A DNA stretch of 64,000 nucleotides from JAHZFN01 sp965149945 (lineage in GTDB: Bacteria; Bacillota; Dehalobacteriia; UBA4068; UBA4997): NCBI GenBank assembly GCA_965149945.1, contig CBCTTQ010000001.1:124001-188000 (forward strand), read 5' to 3'. The notes beneath the pieces are model-generated. The model searched no databases. It saw nothing but the letters and a program-made list of their open reading frames with translations, and was not told the DNA's origin. Position numbers and translations under genes: made by a program. This document shows positions 8,054 to 16,241 of this stretch, one piece after another; positions within the stretch are counted from its first letter, which is position 1; every line of letters starts with the position of its first letter.

Positions 8054-9322
8054 TTAACGGATTTTTTCGGCGGAAATGGGCGCTTCTTTTTTCAGCCAGT
8101 GATAGGAGTGAAGGTGCATTTCCTCGCCTTGCTGGTGAAAGGTGAAGGCGTCGCTGGTGCCGGAGTCGCTGATAAATCCCATTGGTTTTTCTTCTACTGT
8201 TTCATAGTGATTTTCGCGGATGAAATGATCTCGAAAAGCGGGGTAGTTGAAGTTTTGTTCCCATGTTTCCGGATAGTCTAACATCGCTTGTTTCATGGAT
8301 TGACTGCCCGCCTTGAAATAAAAATAAGTCCCTAGGATATCGGTACCGGGATGGAAGTAGGGATCCAGGGTGTCCGTCAAATAGTGGTGATTGAAGAAAT
8401 TGTACTCGTTACTGGAAAAATAGTCGATGAAAATATCCACACAGTGTCTTTTGAGGGGCAGGGCAAAGGTGGCGTCGCAGATATAGAGAATATCCAGGTT
8501 TAGATTGAGCCGGTCAATGCGTTCTTTGTACATTTTCACAATCTCGAAATATTTGTCCGCTAAAATGTATTGGCTGGCGGGATCCATCTGGGAGATGTGT
8601 CGATAAGTGAAAGCATAGGCGTTCATATGGTCCTCAAACAGCACCTTGCCGGAAGTCTGCATCCGTTCCAGCTGTCCCAGCATCCAATTGTAAGATTTTT
8701 GCAGAGTAGAAACAAAGGTGGCGGGGATGTTTTTCATGAAACTGCGTCCCAGGTCGGGATAATCGTAGACGCTGATGCGACCGCCTTTGGTGCAGAGGAT
8801 TCCTTCCCGAATTTTGGCGGTGTAGCCGCATTCGCAGAGAAATTCCCCTGAGAGAACATATTGATTTTCGATGTAGGCATCTTTCAAATTCAGCCGCTTT
8901 TGGCAGTGGGGACAATAGATTTTGTCCAACATCGCCAGAGGCACCCCTGTTTTCAAAGGATGGCTTTCGATGGTATTTTTGATGGCATCGATTTCATTTT
9001 GCACACCGGCGATGGCTTCATCCAGCGCGCCGCGTTCTTGCAGCAGCCGCTCTTTTTGTTCCAAAAAGAAGCGCAGGTAATCTTCAATATCACCGCGGTC
9101 GTTTAAATTGCTGACCCGAATCAGAGAAAGGATATTATGGATGTCGCTTAGGGAAAAGCGCAGCTCTTTTAATTTCAGGATCAGCTCCAGGTCTTTCAGA
9201 TCTTCCTCGCTGAACAGATATTGTTTGTTTTTGTTTTTCGGCACCAACAGTCCGCAGTGAACGTAGTAGCGGACAGAGTTGACGGGGATATGAACTTTTT
9301 GGGCGATTTCGCCGATTCTCAT
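8054..9322 (-). CDS. MerR-family regulator with zinc ribbon and methyltransferase-like domain
   Basis: 422 residues from ATG 9322, which has GGAGGT 6 bases upstream; a longer frame to 9394 has no RBS. Residues 1-70 are a MerR winged helix (MRIGEIAQKVHIPVNSVRYY, then SEEDLKDL), followed by a coiled dimerisation helix to about 125. CPHC (137-140) and CECG (163-166) form a zinc-ribbon knuckle pair. Residues about 200-330 follow the class I SAM methyltransferase strand order: KVLFED, an acidic ADKYFE, then CDATFALPL and CVDIFIDYF, which resembles motifs III-IV. The glycine-rich motif I is absent (HMNAYAFTY instead), so it may bind a ligand without catalysis. Most MerR proteins carry short effector domains, so this architecture is unusual. 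It is divergent from the amidohydrolase at 9888 and is the likely ligand of the dyad promoter at 9712. Confidence 0.8.
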   Translation of the reverse strand: MRIGEIAQKVHIPVNSVRYYVHCGLLVPKNKNKQYLFSEEDLKDLELILKLKELRFSLSDIHNILSLIRVSNLNDRGDIEDYLRFFLEQKERLLQERGALDEAIAGVQNEIDAIKNTIESHPLKTGVPLAMLDKIYCPHCQKRLNLKDAYIENQYVLSGEFLCECGYTAKIREGILCTKGGRISVYDYPDLGRSFMKNIPATFVSTLQKSYNWMLGQLERMQTSGKVLFEDHMNAYAFTYRHISQMDPASQYILADKYFEIVKMYKERIDRLNLNLDILYICDATFALPLKRHCVDIFIDYFSSNEYNFFNHHYLTDTLDPYFHPGTDILGTYFYFKAGSQSMKQAMLDYPETWEQNFNYPAFRDHFIRENHYETVEEKPMGFISDSGTSDAFTFHQQGEEMHLHSYHWLKKEAPISAEKIR

Positions 9323-9711
9323 GGGCGCACCTCCGGTCTGCCTCGAACAGGGAAGCGGAAATTTATCATAGAAGATAACCATATCATAACACATTTTCGG
9401 AAAAAGAGTAAGGTTTTTCGAAAAATCTAGACTTCAGTTGATGTTTTTCGGGAGGGTTTCTCAATGATATGGAAAAAATAACAGCTTTACCTCCCCTTTT
9501 TGTTTCTGTTAGTAAAGAGATGGGCAAATTTTTCCAAACGTTACCTTGGAAAAGATTATTCAAAAAACCTTGTGTAAGGATGAGATTTTACAAAAAAAAT
9601 GAAAATTTCAGACAATTCGCAATAGGGGGAAGATTCTTCCGCTTTTTTTCTTTTTCGAAAGAGATTGTTTCTCTTTTGCGAATTTTCGGAAAAATGCGGC
9701 AAAAAAAGCCG

Positions 9712-9742
9712 TTGACATCGCCTCGAGACGAGGGGGTATGAT
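9712..9742 (+). promoter_or_regulatory. MerR-type promoter/operator with 19-bp dyad spacer
   Basis: TTGACA (9712-9717) and TATGAT (9737-9742) are separated by 19 bases, too long for normal sigma-A promoters but standard for MerR-activated ones. The perfect inverted repeat CCTCG-AGA-CGAGG (9721-9733) is centred exactly on the middle of the spacer (9727). A MerR gene lies next door in the opposite direction. Confidence 0.75.
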
Positions 9743-9749
9743 AAACATA

Positions 9750-9887
9750 TTGTAAAAGGGGTCAGGTTTGTTCGGCGCTCCTTTCGCCGAAACGGCTGCC
9801 CCTTTGCCGTTTTTAAGGGCGTGCGCCCCGAGGAAGGGAAAATGAACGCGAAAAAGGAAGGTTTTTTTCAGAAAAGGAGGCTGTGAG
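9750..9887 (+). promoter_or_regulatory. Structured leader of the amidohydrolase mRNA
   Basis: The leader of roughly 140 bases folds into TTCGGCG/CGCCGAA (9771-9791), enclosed by GGGGTCAG (9758-9765) pairing with CTGCCCC (9796-9802). This competes with ACGGC/GCCGT followed by T5 (9792-9814), a terminator-like hairpin. A small GGGC/GCCC hairpin follows at 9817-9828. It could be an attenuator or ligand-sensing RNA; I recognise no known riboswitch class. Confidence 0.45.
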
Positions 9888-11531
9888 ATGAACAGCATTT
9901 ATGCGGACAAAGTATTGTTGAGCAAGAACATTTTTACCGCGGACAGCAAAGAGCCGATTTCCGGCGGTGTGGCGGTTTCCGGTTACTACATCATTGCCGT
10001 CGGCAGCAGAGAAGAAATGGAACAATATATTGGAGAAAACACGGAAGTTTACGATTTTGGGGATCAGCTGCTGCTGCCCGGTTTTTGTGACGCCCATGTA
10101 CATTTGATGATGGGTTGCATGGCGACTGCTTATCCGGATTTGGGACAGAGCAAAGACGCCGAAGACTGCGGCAGGATTCTGCGGGAACATTATGACAGCG
10201 ATCCCGATTTCTATACCGAAGGCGAATGGGTATTGGGCTTCAATTGGTACCACACCCGCTGGGCGGATAAACGATTGCCCACTAAAGAAGTGCTGGATCG
10301 TTACTTCCCCGATCGCCCGGTCTTTTTGATGAATGCCGATTGCCACGGCGCTTGGGTGAACTCCAAAGCGCTGGAAATTTGCGGTGTCAATAAAGATACG
10401 CCGGAAGTCCCCTATGGCTACATTCATCGGGACGCCCACGGTGAACCCACCGGTTATCTGGAAGAAATGGCCACCAAACTTTGCATTGAAAAAGCCTATG
10501 ATCTGCCTGACGCCAAAGAAAGAATGCTGCTGAGAAAAGTCAATGCTTTCTTCAGTCATTACGGCATCACTTCCGTGGGGGATATGCAGTACATTTTGGG
10601 TGCCAATGTGGGAAAAGTTTCTGTTTATCGGGAAATGGCGGATCAGGACGCGTTGGATTTCCGTATCAATTTCGCCAACGGTCTCTTTGATGATTTGAAA
10701 ACCATTCTGGCGCTGCGCAGCCAGTTCAGCAACAAAGAAGATTTGGTGTATTATAACGGTTTGAAGGAATTTGTGGACGGCATCATCTCCACTCATACGT
10801 CTATTATGCTGGAACCGTACACCGATCTGCCCGATGCTCCTACCTATTATGAATTGATGGATCTGGCGGAAGCGGAACGCCGTATTGTGTTCTACCAGGG
10901 TTTGGGCATCAATGTTCAGCTGCACGCCACCGGTGACGGCGCTGTGCGCGAAGCCTTGAATATGTATGAAAAAGCGGTGAGAACCAACGGTAAAACCCGC
11001 GCTCGTCTTTCTGTGGAACATTTGGACCTGACGAATCCCGCCGACTATTCCAGACTGGGAGAATTGGGCATCATCGCTTCGGTACAGCCGCCCCATATTA
11101 CCTTGTCCGATTCTTTGGAAACCAATGATTATCCTCCGGTGATCGGGCCGGAACGGAGCAAACAGCTGTGGTCTTATAAATCTTTCGCGGATCATGGCGC
11201 GGTGCTGGCTTTCGGTACGGACTATCCCGTGGTTTACGACAGTCCGATGATTTCTCTGCATCGCGCCGTTACGCGCAAATTCCCCGACGGCAAGCCGGAA
11301 GACGGCTGGAATCCCGAACAGCGTCTCTCCATTGAAGATTCTCTTATCGCCTATACGTTGGGCGGCGCCAAAAAATTCGGTAAAGAAGAGGTAGTGGGTT
11401 CCATCCGTGTGGGCAAATTGGCTGATCTGGTGGTTGTGGATAAAAACCTGCTGCAAATTGATCCTGATGAAATCCTCGATGCCAAAGTGGTGTTTACCAT
11501 GGTGGATGGTCGTGTTGTTTACCGGGGCTGA
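9888..11531 (+). CDS. YtcJ-like metal-dependent amidohydrolase
   Basis: 547 residues of the Amidohydro_3/YtcJ group. An N-terminal beta-sandwich is followed by the metal-binding HVHL motif in LPGFCDAHVHLMMG (about residues 62-75), later NVQLHATGDGAVRE (His ligand), SVEHLD, and the final catalytic Asp in LAFGTDYPV. The last segment, VGSIRVGKLADLVVVDKNLL, completes the composite sandwich. These enzymes hydrolyse C-N bonds in cyclic or N-acyl substrates; the substrate is not predictable. AAAAGGAGG precedes ATG 9888. It stands alone under the MerR-type promoter and structured leader and ends at a terminator with a UUCG loop. Confidence 0.87.
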   Translation: MNSIYADKVLLSKNIFTADSKEPISGGVAVSGYYIIAVGSREEMEQYIGENTEVYDFGDQLLLPGFCDAHVHLMMGCMATAYPDLGQSKDAEDCGRILREHYDSDPDFYTEGEWVLGFNWYHTRWADKRLPTKEVLDRYFPDRPVFLMNADCHGAWVNSKALEICGVNKDTPEVPYGYIHRDAHGEPTGYLEEMATKLCIEKAYDLPDAKERMLLRKVNAFFSHYGITSVGDMQYILGANVGKVSVYREMADQDALDFRINFANGLFDDLKTILALRSQFSNKEDLVYYNGLKEFVDGIISTHTSIMLEPYTDLPDAPTYYELMDLAEAERRIVFYQGLGINVQLHATGDGAVREALNMYEKAVRTNGKTRARLSVEHLDLTNPADYSRLGELGIIASVQPPHITLSDSLETNDYPPVIGPERSKQLWSYKSFADHGAVLAFGTDYPVVYDSPMISLHRAVTRKFPDGKPEDGWNPEQRLSIEDSLIAYTLGGAKKFGKEEVVGSIRVGKLADLVVVDKNLLQIDPDEILDAKVVFTMVDGRVVYRG

Positions 11532-11637
11532 TTGTTTTTACGCGAAACGGCAGATTGAGTCTGAAATAAGAACGCCGTGAACCAAAAGCGGAAATCCCCA
11601 AGGCAGTACTCATAAAACAGCATCAGGTTGTTTTCAG

Positions 11638-11668
11638 AAAACGGCGTAGCTTCGGCTATGCCGTTTTT
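11638..11668 (+). terminator. Intrinsic terminator of the amidohydrolase gene
   Basis: A 13-bp stem AAAACGGCGTAGC/GCTATGCCGTTTT (one G-U pair) is closed by a C(UUCG)G tetraloop and followed by T residues. Confidence 0.85.
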
Positions 11669-11814
11669 CCGTTTATCGCGCGCGGACGTTTGCGCTAAAC
11701 AACACCGCGTTTTCGTTTTGATTAAAGGTTGGTGAGGAATGGTATTTGCGGTAAATTGCTTTGTATGAAAAAATCCCGATTGTTGTTTTGAGGAATTTGC
11801 TATCCGTAAGATGG

Positions 11815-11843
11815 TTGACATGAAAATCATTTTATGCTAGAAT
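11815..11843 (+). promoter_or_regulatory. Sigma-A promoter of the MATE gene
   Basis: TTGACA (11815-11820), 17-base spacer, TAGAAT (11838-11843). It leaves a leader of about 135 bases before the coding start at 11987. Confidence 0.8.
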
Positions 11844-11887
11844 GAGTTTGCTTGTCAGAGGACTTGCAATCAAATAAGATTGTTGAA

Positions 11888-11971
11888 GTGGGATAAGCCT
11901 ATTTGGGCTTTATCCCGCTTTCTTTTTGCACGGCGGAGTAAGGTCAAAAAGGCTTTACTCCGCTTCCCTTT
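11888..11971 (+). promoter_or_regulatory. Two tandem hairpins in the MATE leader (attenuator-like)
   Basis: Hairpin 1 (11888-11918) has the stem GTGGGATAA/TTATCCCGC plus GCC/GGC and is followed by TTTCTTTTT, so it can terminate. Hairpin 2 (about 11932-11961) has GCGGAGTAA/TTACTCCGC and is followed by TTCCCTTTT and then the gene's ACGGAGG site. Terminator-like structures between promoter and gene suggest conditional read-through, as in antibiotic-inducible resistance genes. Confidence 0.55.
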
Positions 11972-11986
11972 TACGGAGGTACTTTT

Positions 11987-12592
11987 ATGAACAAAACGAT
12001 GAACGCAAAAACAAAATCTTTGTTTGGTTACATTTTCCCTGCAATAGGCGGTTTATTTGTAACCTATCTTTATAATGTCGTAGACGGCATTTTCGTTGGA
12101 CAAGGCGTTGGGGCGGCGGCGTTGGGCGCTGTTAATATTGGTGTTCCGTTTATTACGTTTGTTGTCGCGGTTGCGGCAATGTTTCCTATGGGCGGCGCGA
12201 CGCTTGTCGCTATCAGGATGGGGCGGGGAGACGGGATCGGCGCGAATCGCGCCTTTATGACGGCTTTTTCTCTTACGCTTCTGGCTTCGTTGATACTGAT
12301 GGTTGTGGGGATGGTGTTTTCGCGGCAGATTGTAGATATCAGCGGAGCGAGAGAGTTGAGTGCGGAAATGCGAAAAATGTCCGCGGATTATTTGTTTTAT
12401 TATTCGGCTTTTTCTATTCCGATGCTGATAAGCACCTGCCTTTCTGTGTTTGTCAGAAATGATGGTTCCCCGACGCTTTCTTTTGTCGGAATGTGTGTGG
12501 GCGCCGTTGCAAATATCTTTTTAGATTGGCTGTTTATTTTTCCATTCGGTATGGGTGTGATTGGCGCGGCGATCGCTTCGGGCTTGGGGTAA
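11987..12592 (+). pseudogene. MATE-family multidrug efflux protein, truncated after about 201 residues
   Basis: The product starts like MepA/NorM-type pumps, with FGYIFPAIGGLFVTYLYNVV, VDGIFVGQGVGAAALGAVN and several hydrophobic helices up to GVIGAAIASGLG, where a TAA ends the frame. Normal MATE proteins have 12 helices and about 450 residues, so only the N-terminal half remains. In the +1 frame the sequence continues for about 40 codons without membrane character, so this looks like a deletion rather than a simple frameshift. The intact promoter, leader and ACGGAGG site suggest recent decay or acquisition of a fragment. A functional half-pump is unlikely. Confidence 0.75.
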
Positions 12593-12666
12593 GATTTTCT
12601 CCTGTGAGGCGCTTTCGGGCGGAAGCGGGAAATTTATCTGAAAACTCTGGGGAATCGGTGGTTTCG

Positions 12667-12695
12667 TTGACAAACCGCGTCCTGCCTTTTATAAT
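12667..12695 (+). promoter_or_regulatory. Consensus sigma-A promoter of azlCD
   Basis: TTGACA (12667-12672), 17 bases, TATAAT (12690-12695): a perfect match to consensus, about 75 bases before azlC. Confidence 0.88.
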
Positions 12696-12770
12696 AAAAT
12701 AGCTGAAGTCAAGGCGATTTTATCTGTGATCGCGGCAGCGAAAAGGAAATTGGGGATTGAGGGAATGAAG

Positions 12771-13655
12771 ATGAAATGGATGAAAAAAGAACAGACGGCG
12801 ATCTCTTCCGAAGCCCGACAGAAAAAATCACCCCTCGCCAAACAGGGGCGGACGGAATCTTTGGCGTCGGAAACCGCTGTCTCGACTGTATCGACAGGCG
12901 CCGAACCGTCGGCGCGGACAGAAACCGATGAAACGGCGGAATCTGAAAGCGCGGCGGAAGAGCGGGGAAAGGACGCTTTTCAAAAAGCCTTTCGAGTGGC
13001 TTTCCCCAAAACCATTCCGGTTTTGACCGGATATTTAGCATTGGGTATCGCTTACGGGGTGTTGATGACTACCAAAGGATACGGGGTACAGTGGGCGGTT
13101 TTGGCAAGTATCCTGACGGTGGGCGGCAGTATTCAATATTTGGGTATTACCCTTCTGACGACTGCTTTTGAGCCGGTGCAGGCGTTTTTGCTGAGTGTTT
13201 TGGTTAACGCCCGCCATCTGTTTTACGGTATTTCCATGTTGGAGCAATACAAGGGATTGGGCAAACTTCGTCCGTTTTTGATTTTTATGCTGACGGATGA
13301 GACATATTCTATTTGTTCCAGTCTGGCGCCGCCGCCCGGAATCAACCGTAAATATTTCTACGGTATTATTTCGGTGATGGATTATTCCTATTGGATTCTC
13401 GGTACTTTTTTAGGCGGAGTGCTGGGCAGTTTCATTACTTTTGATACTACAGGCATGGATTTTGTGCTGACAGGTCTTTTTGTGGTGCTCTTTTTGGAAC
13501 AGATGAGCAGCGGTACCAAAGCTCTTTCCGGTCTCATCGGTTTGGTGTGTTCGGTGGTGGCGTTGACGCTGTTCGGCGGAGATCAAATGGTCATTGCCGC
13601 TATGGTTTTGATTTTGGCGGTTTTGTTGGCGGGGAGGAATCGATTATGCATTTGA
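12771..13655 (+). CDS. azlC: AzlC-family branched-chain amino acid exporter, large subunit
   Basis: 294 residues from ATG 12771, with GAGGG 7 bases upstream; GTG 12726 and ATG 12765 are in frame but poorly spaced. The conserved core starts near residue 70 with FRVAFPKTIPVLTGYLALGIAYG and continues with several membrane helices, NARHLFYGISM and LTDETYSI, the hallmarks of AzlC. With AzlD it forms an exporter of branched-chain amino acids or analogues. The first 65 residues are hydrophilic and rich in Ser, Thr, Glu and Lys, and are absent from ordinary AzlC proteins of about 230 residues. The end overlaps azlD by 10 bases. Confidence 0.92.
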   Translation: MKWMKKEQTAISSEARQKKSPLAKQGRTESLASETAVSTVSTGAEPSARTETDETAESESAAEERGKDAFQKAFRVAFPKTIPVLTGYLALGIAYGVLMTTKGYGVQWAVLASILTVGGSIQYLGITLLTTAFEPVQAFLLSVLVNARHLFYGISMLEQYKGLGKLRPFLIFMLTDETYSICSSLAPPPGINRKYFYGIISVMDYSYWILGTFLGGVLGSFITFDTTGMDFVLTGLFVVLFLEQMSSGTKALSGLIGLVCSVVALTLFGGDQMVIAAMVLILAVLLAGRNRLCI

Positions 13656-13981
13656 CAGCGACGCAAACGTTGGTAATGATTTTAGCCATGAGCCTGGGTA
13701 CTGTTTTGACCAGATTTGTGCCTTTTTGGCTGTTTCCCCAAGGTAAAAAACAACCGGCAGTCATCATGTATCTGGGAAAAGCGCTGCCTCCCGCCATGAT
13801 GGGGCTGCTTATTGTTTACTGTCTGAAAGATGTCTCCGTGATGACGGCGCCCTATGGTCTGCCGGAACTCATCGCCATTGTCGCAGTGGTGCTGCTTCAT
13901 GTCTGGCGGCGAAATGTGTTGTTGAGTTTGGCGGTAGGTACGGGGCTGTATATGTTTCTGGTGCAGGCAGTGTTTGTTTAG
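13646..13981 (+). CDS. azlD: AzlD-family small subunit of branched-chain amino acid exporter
   Basis: 111 residues with four hydrophobic segments and the AzlD pattern TRFVPFWLFP followed by LGKALPPAMMGLLIVYCL and a WRRN-type loop. ATG 13646 has GGGGAGGAAT just upstream and overlaps the last codons of azlC (ATGCATTTGA), so the two are translationally coupled. Confidence 0.92.
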   Translation: MHLTATQTLVMILAMSLGTVLTRFVPFWLFPQGKKQPAVIMYLGKALPPAMMGLLIVYCLKDVSVMTAPYGLPELIAIVAVVLLHVWRRNVLLSLAVGTGLYMFLVQAVFV

Positions 13982-14078
13982 AATATGGAGCCGGACACGC
14001 GCTTTCCCTGTCCCGATCAAAGAGAGCCGCCTTGTGAAAAGAAAAGTACGGAGCATGACTGAGTTGAAAAAGGAAATA

Positions 14079-14107
14079 AAAAAGACCGCTTTTTGAGCGG
14101 TCTTTTT
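14079..14107. terminator. Bidirectional terminator between azlD and aspA
   Basis: A perfect 12-bp stem AAAAAGACCGCT/AGCGGTCTTTTT with a TTTTG loop, flanked by A and T runs, between convergent genes. Confidence 0.9.
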
Positions 14108-14127
14108 GGTTGTTATGATGAGAAATT

Positions 14128-15579
14128 TTATTCTTCAGGGCAAATGGATTTTACTTCTTTGCCTGCTTTTCTCAATTCGTTGATAGCATGTTTGCCGGCG
14201 ATACCGGGAGAAGTCATGTTGATCGGATCCAAAATGATGTTCATTTCTTCTTCTGTAACCAGACCTTTTTCCATGATCAGCTGACGAACGGGAGTGTCAG
14301 TGGCAACGGCTTCTTTTACAACCATGGAGGAGGGCAGATAACCGATATGAGGCAGCATAGCGGTCATGATGCCAAAGCTGTTGTTTACCAAATTGGCGCA
14401 GCGTTCTACATTGGCTTCGATGCCGACTACGCACAGTTCACGGAACAGACGCAGGGAGTTGGCCATGATTTTTTCGGATTCGAACAAAGCATAGCACATT
14501 ACAGGTTCCATTACGTTCAGATCCATCTGACCGTTTTCTACTGCCAGGCTGGTGGTCAGGTCGTTACCGATTACACGGTAGCAAGTCTGGTTCAGCTGTT
14601 CAGCCATAACAGGGTTTACTTTACCGGGCATAATGGAAGATCCGGGCTGGCGGGCGGGCAGTTTAATTTCATACCAACCGCATTTCGGACCGGAAGCCAT
14701 CAGGCGCAGGTCGTTGGCGATTTTAATCATAGCGAAGGCGTTTGTTTTCATCTGAGAGGACAGTTCGCAAACTTCGTCGCACATCTGGGTGCCGTCTACC
14801 AAATCGGCAGAGCTTACCAGAGGCAGACCGGTTTTTTCCGCGGCGAACTGTACGCAACGGTCGATGTATTCGGGATCCGCGTTCAGACCGGTACCGACAG
14901 CAGTGGCGCCGGCGTTAATAGCGCAGAGTTTTTTCAGAGAAACTTCCAACCGTTCGATACAACGACGGCAAACATTGGCATAGGCGTTGAATTCCTGACC
15001 CAGTGTGATGGGAACGGCGTCTTGCAAATGGGTACGGCCCATTTTGATGACGGTTTTGAATTCTTCGGCTTTTTTGCGCAGAGCTTCTTCGGTTTTCGCG
15101 AATTCGTCGATCAAGGTTTTGCCCAGGAAGTTCGCGGTGATGTGAATGGCGCAGGGGAAAACGTCGTTGGTGGATTGACCCATGTTGGCATGGTCGTTAG
15201 GGCTGATGATGTCATAACGGCCTTTTTCATGACCCATGATTTCCAGCGCGCGGTTGCAGAGTACTTCGTTGATATTCATGTTGATGGAAGTACCGGCGCC
15301 GCCCTGAATGGGGTCGGTCACAAACTGATCGTTCCATTTGCCGTCGATGATTTCATCGGCAGCTTGCAGCAAAGCGTTCCCGATGTCTTCCGGCATACGT
15401 CCGGTGGACATGTTGGCTTTTACGGTCGCCCATTTGTAGCAACCCAATGCTTTGATCATTTCGGGGCAGATAACCTGACCGGTAATTTGGAAGTTGGTCA
15501 GCGCTCTGGTGGTTTGCACACCATAATAAACATCGTCTTGAATCTCTAATTCGCCTAAAAAGTCATGTTCTTTACGCAT
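14128..15579 (-). CDS. aspA: Aspartate ammonia-lyase
   Basis: 483 residues. AspA deaminates L-aspartate to fumarate and ammonia. The N-terminus HDFLGELEIQDDVYYGVQT, the TNDVFPCA segment (about residue 145) and the fumarase/aspartase signature GSSIMPGKVNPVM (about 323-335) are all present and intact; length fits. ATG 15579 has CGGAGGTG upstream. Its own promoter and a 17-bp palindrome precede it. The gene is monocistronic and ends at a shared terminator. In an anaerobe it would feed fumarate from amino acid fermentation. Fumarase class II is the nearest alternative, but the N-terminal YYGVQT context favours aspartase. Confidence 0.93.
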   Translation of the reverse strand: MRKEHDFLGELEIQDDVYYGVQTTRALTNFQITGQVICPEMIKALGCYKWATVKANMSTGRMPEDIGNALLQAADEIIDGKWNDQFVTDPIQGGAGTSINMNINEVLCNRALEIMGHEKGRYDIISPNDHANMGQSTNDVFPCAIHITANFLGKTLIDEFAKTEEALRKKAEEFKTVIKMGRTHLQDAVPITLGQEFNAYANVCRRCIERLEVSLKKLCAINAGATAVGTGLNADPEYIDRCVQFAAEKTGLPLVSSADLVDGTQMCDEVCELSSQMKTNAFAMIKIANDLRLMASGPKCGWYEIKLPARQPGSSIMPGKVNPVMAEQLNQTCYRVIGNDLTTSLAVENGQMDLNVMEPVMCYALFESEKIMANSLRLFRELCVVGIEANVERCANLVNNSFGIMTAMLPHIGYLPSSMVVKEAVATDTPVRQLIMEKGLVTEEEMNIILDPINMTSPGIAGKHAINELRKAGKEVKSICPEE

Positions 15580-15618
15580 TGAAAAAACACCTCCGATAAA
15601 TTTACTATTAATAGGATT

Positions 15619-15635
15619 TTTGGCATTTTGCCAAA
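15619..15635 (-). promoter_or_regulatory. 17-bp palindrome in the aspA leader, candidate operator
   Basis: TTTGGCA-TTT-TGCCAAA is a perfect inverted repeat about 40 bases upstream of the aspA start and downstream of its promoter, a position suited to repression. The binding protein is unknown; it does not match CIRCE, a Rex box or a typical cre site. Confidence 0.45.
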
Positions 15636-15661
15636 TGCCGCACTATTAATCTAACATGCTA

Positions 15662-15690
15662 ATTATAGCACACCGTTTCGGCAAGTACAA
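15662..15690 (-). promoter_or_regulatory. aspA promoter
   Basis: On the minus strand TTGTAC, 17 bases, TATAAT (15667-15662). The -10 is perfect and the -35 weaker. Confidence 0.6.
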
Positions 15691-16148
15691 TATCTAATGC
15701 AAAAAAATACCAAAAGTCCTGCTATAGGTTGGTTTTTGGGGATTGCTTTTTTGGAGGAAAAGGACGAAAATACAACAAAGTTATCAGAAAATTATGAATA
15801 GGATTTTGGGTTTTTATCTTGATTGGACAAGGAACTGTGAAAATTTTTTGGAAATTGCCGCGATCCTTGTTCCCATGGGCTTTTGGCCGATCAGTATAGG
15901 GAAAATCTCTGTTTCTGATCCGCGTCGTTTGGGGAGGATGGGGCGGGTTTGTTTTTTCCCTTTTTTCGGAAATTCTTTCGGAAGTTTGAGAAAACGGCGT
16001 CGCAGCGGAAAGGATTTGCCCGAGACGGCAGTGGTTTGGGTCTTGTTGAAGAGGTCCCGACGGGTAAAAGAAAAAAGCGGTTTCGGTCGGCATGTCGCGG
16101 AAGAGGTCCGCGCGGGTGAGAAAACGGGCGGGGAAAGGACCCGCGGGA
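15691..16148. other. Divergent intergenic stretch without supported genes
   Basis: A 142-codon frame from a TTG at 15743 is basic, lacks a clear RBS and shows no domain. I treat it as chance. Confidence 0.4.
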
Positions 16149-16177
16149 TTGCAATGAAAAAAAAAGTATAGTATAAT
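16149..16177 (+). promoter_or_regulatory. Promoter of the HD-GYP gene
   Basis: TTGCAA (16149-16154), 17 bases, TATAAT (16172-16177), about 65 bases before ATG 16242. Confidence 0.75.
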
Positions 16178-16241
16178 GAAGAAGCATTGACGGATGCCCT
16201 AAAGGGAACCCGATGAAAGAACATAAAGAGGTGTTTGTGGT

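Noticed and set aside
9813..11456. 547-codon frame on the minus strand
   Set aside because: Antisense shadow of the amidohydrolase. His/Phe-rich composition typical of an antisense frame and no RBS.
11888..11961. Guanidine-II (mini-ykkC) riboswitch before the MATE gene
   Set aside because: Two hairpins are present, but the loops lack the ACGR motif of that class.
14188..15549. 453-codon frame on the plus strand
   Set aside because: Antisense shadow of aspA.
15743..16171. 142-codon frame between aspA and the HD-GYP gene
   Set aside because: TTG start, no RBS, basic low-information sequence, and it runs into the HD-GYP promoter.
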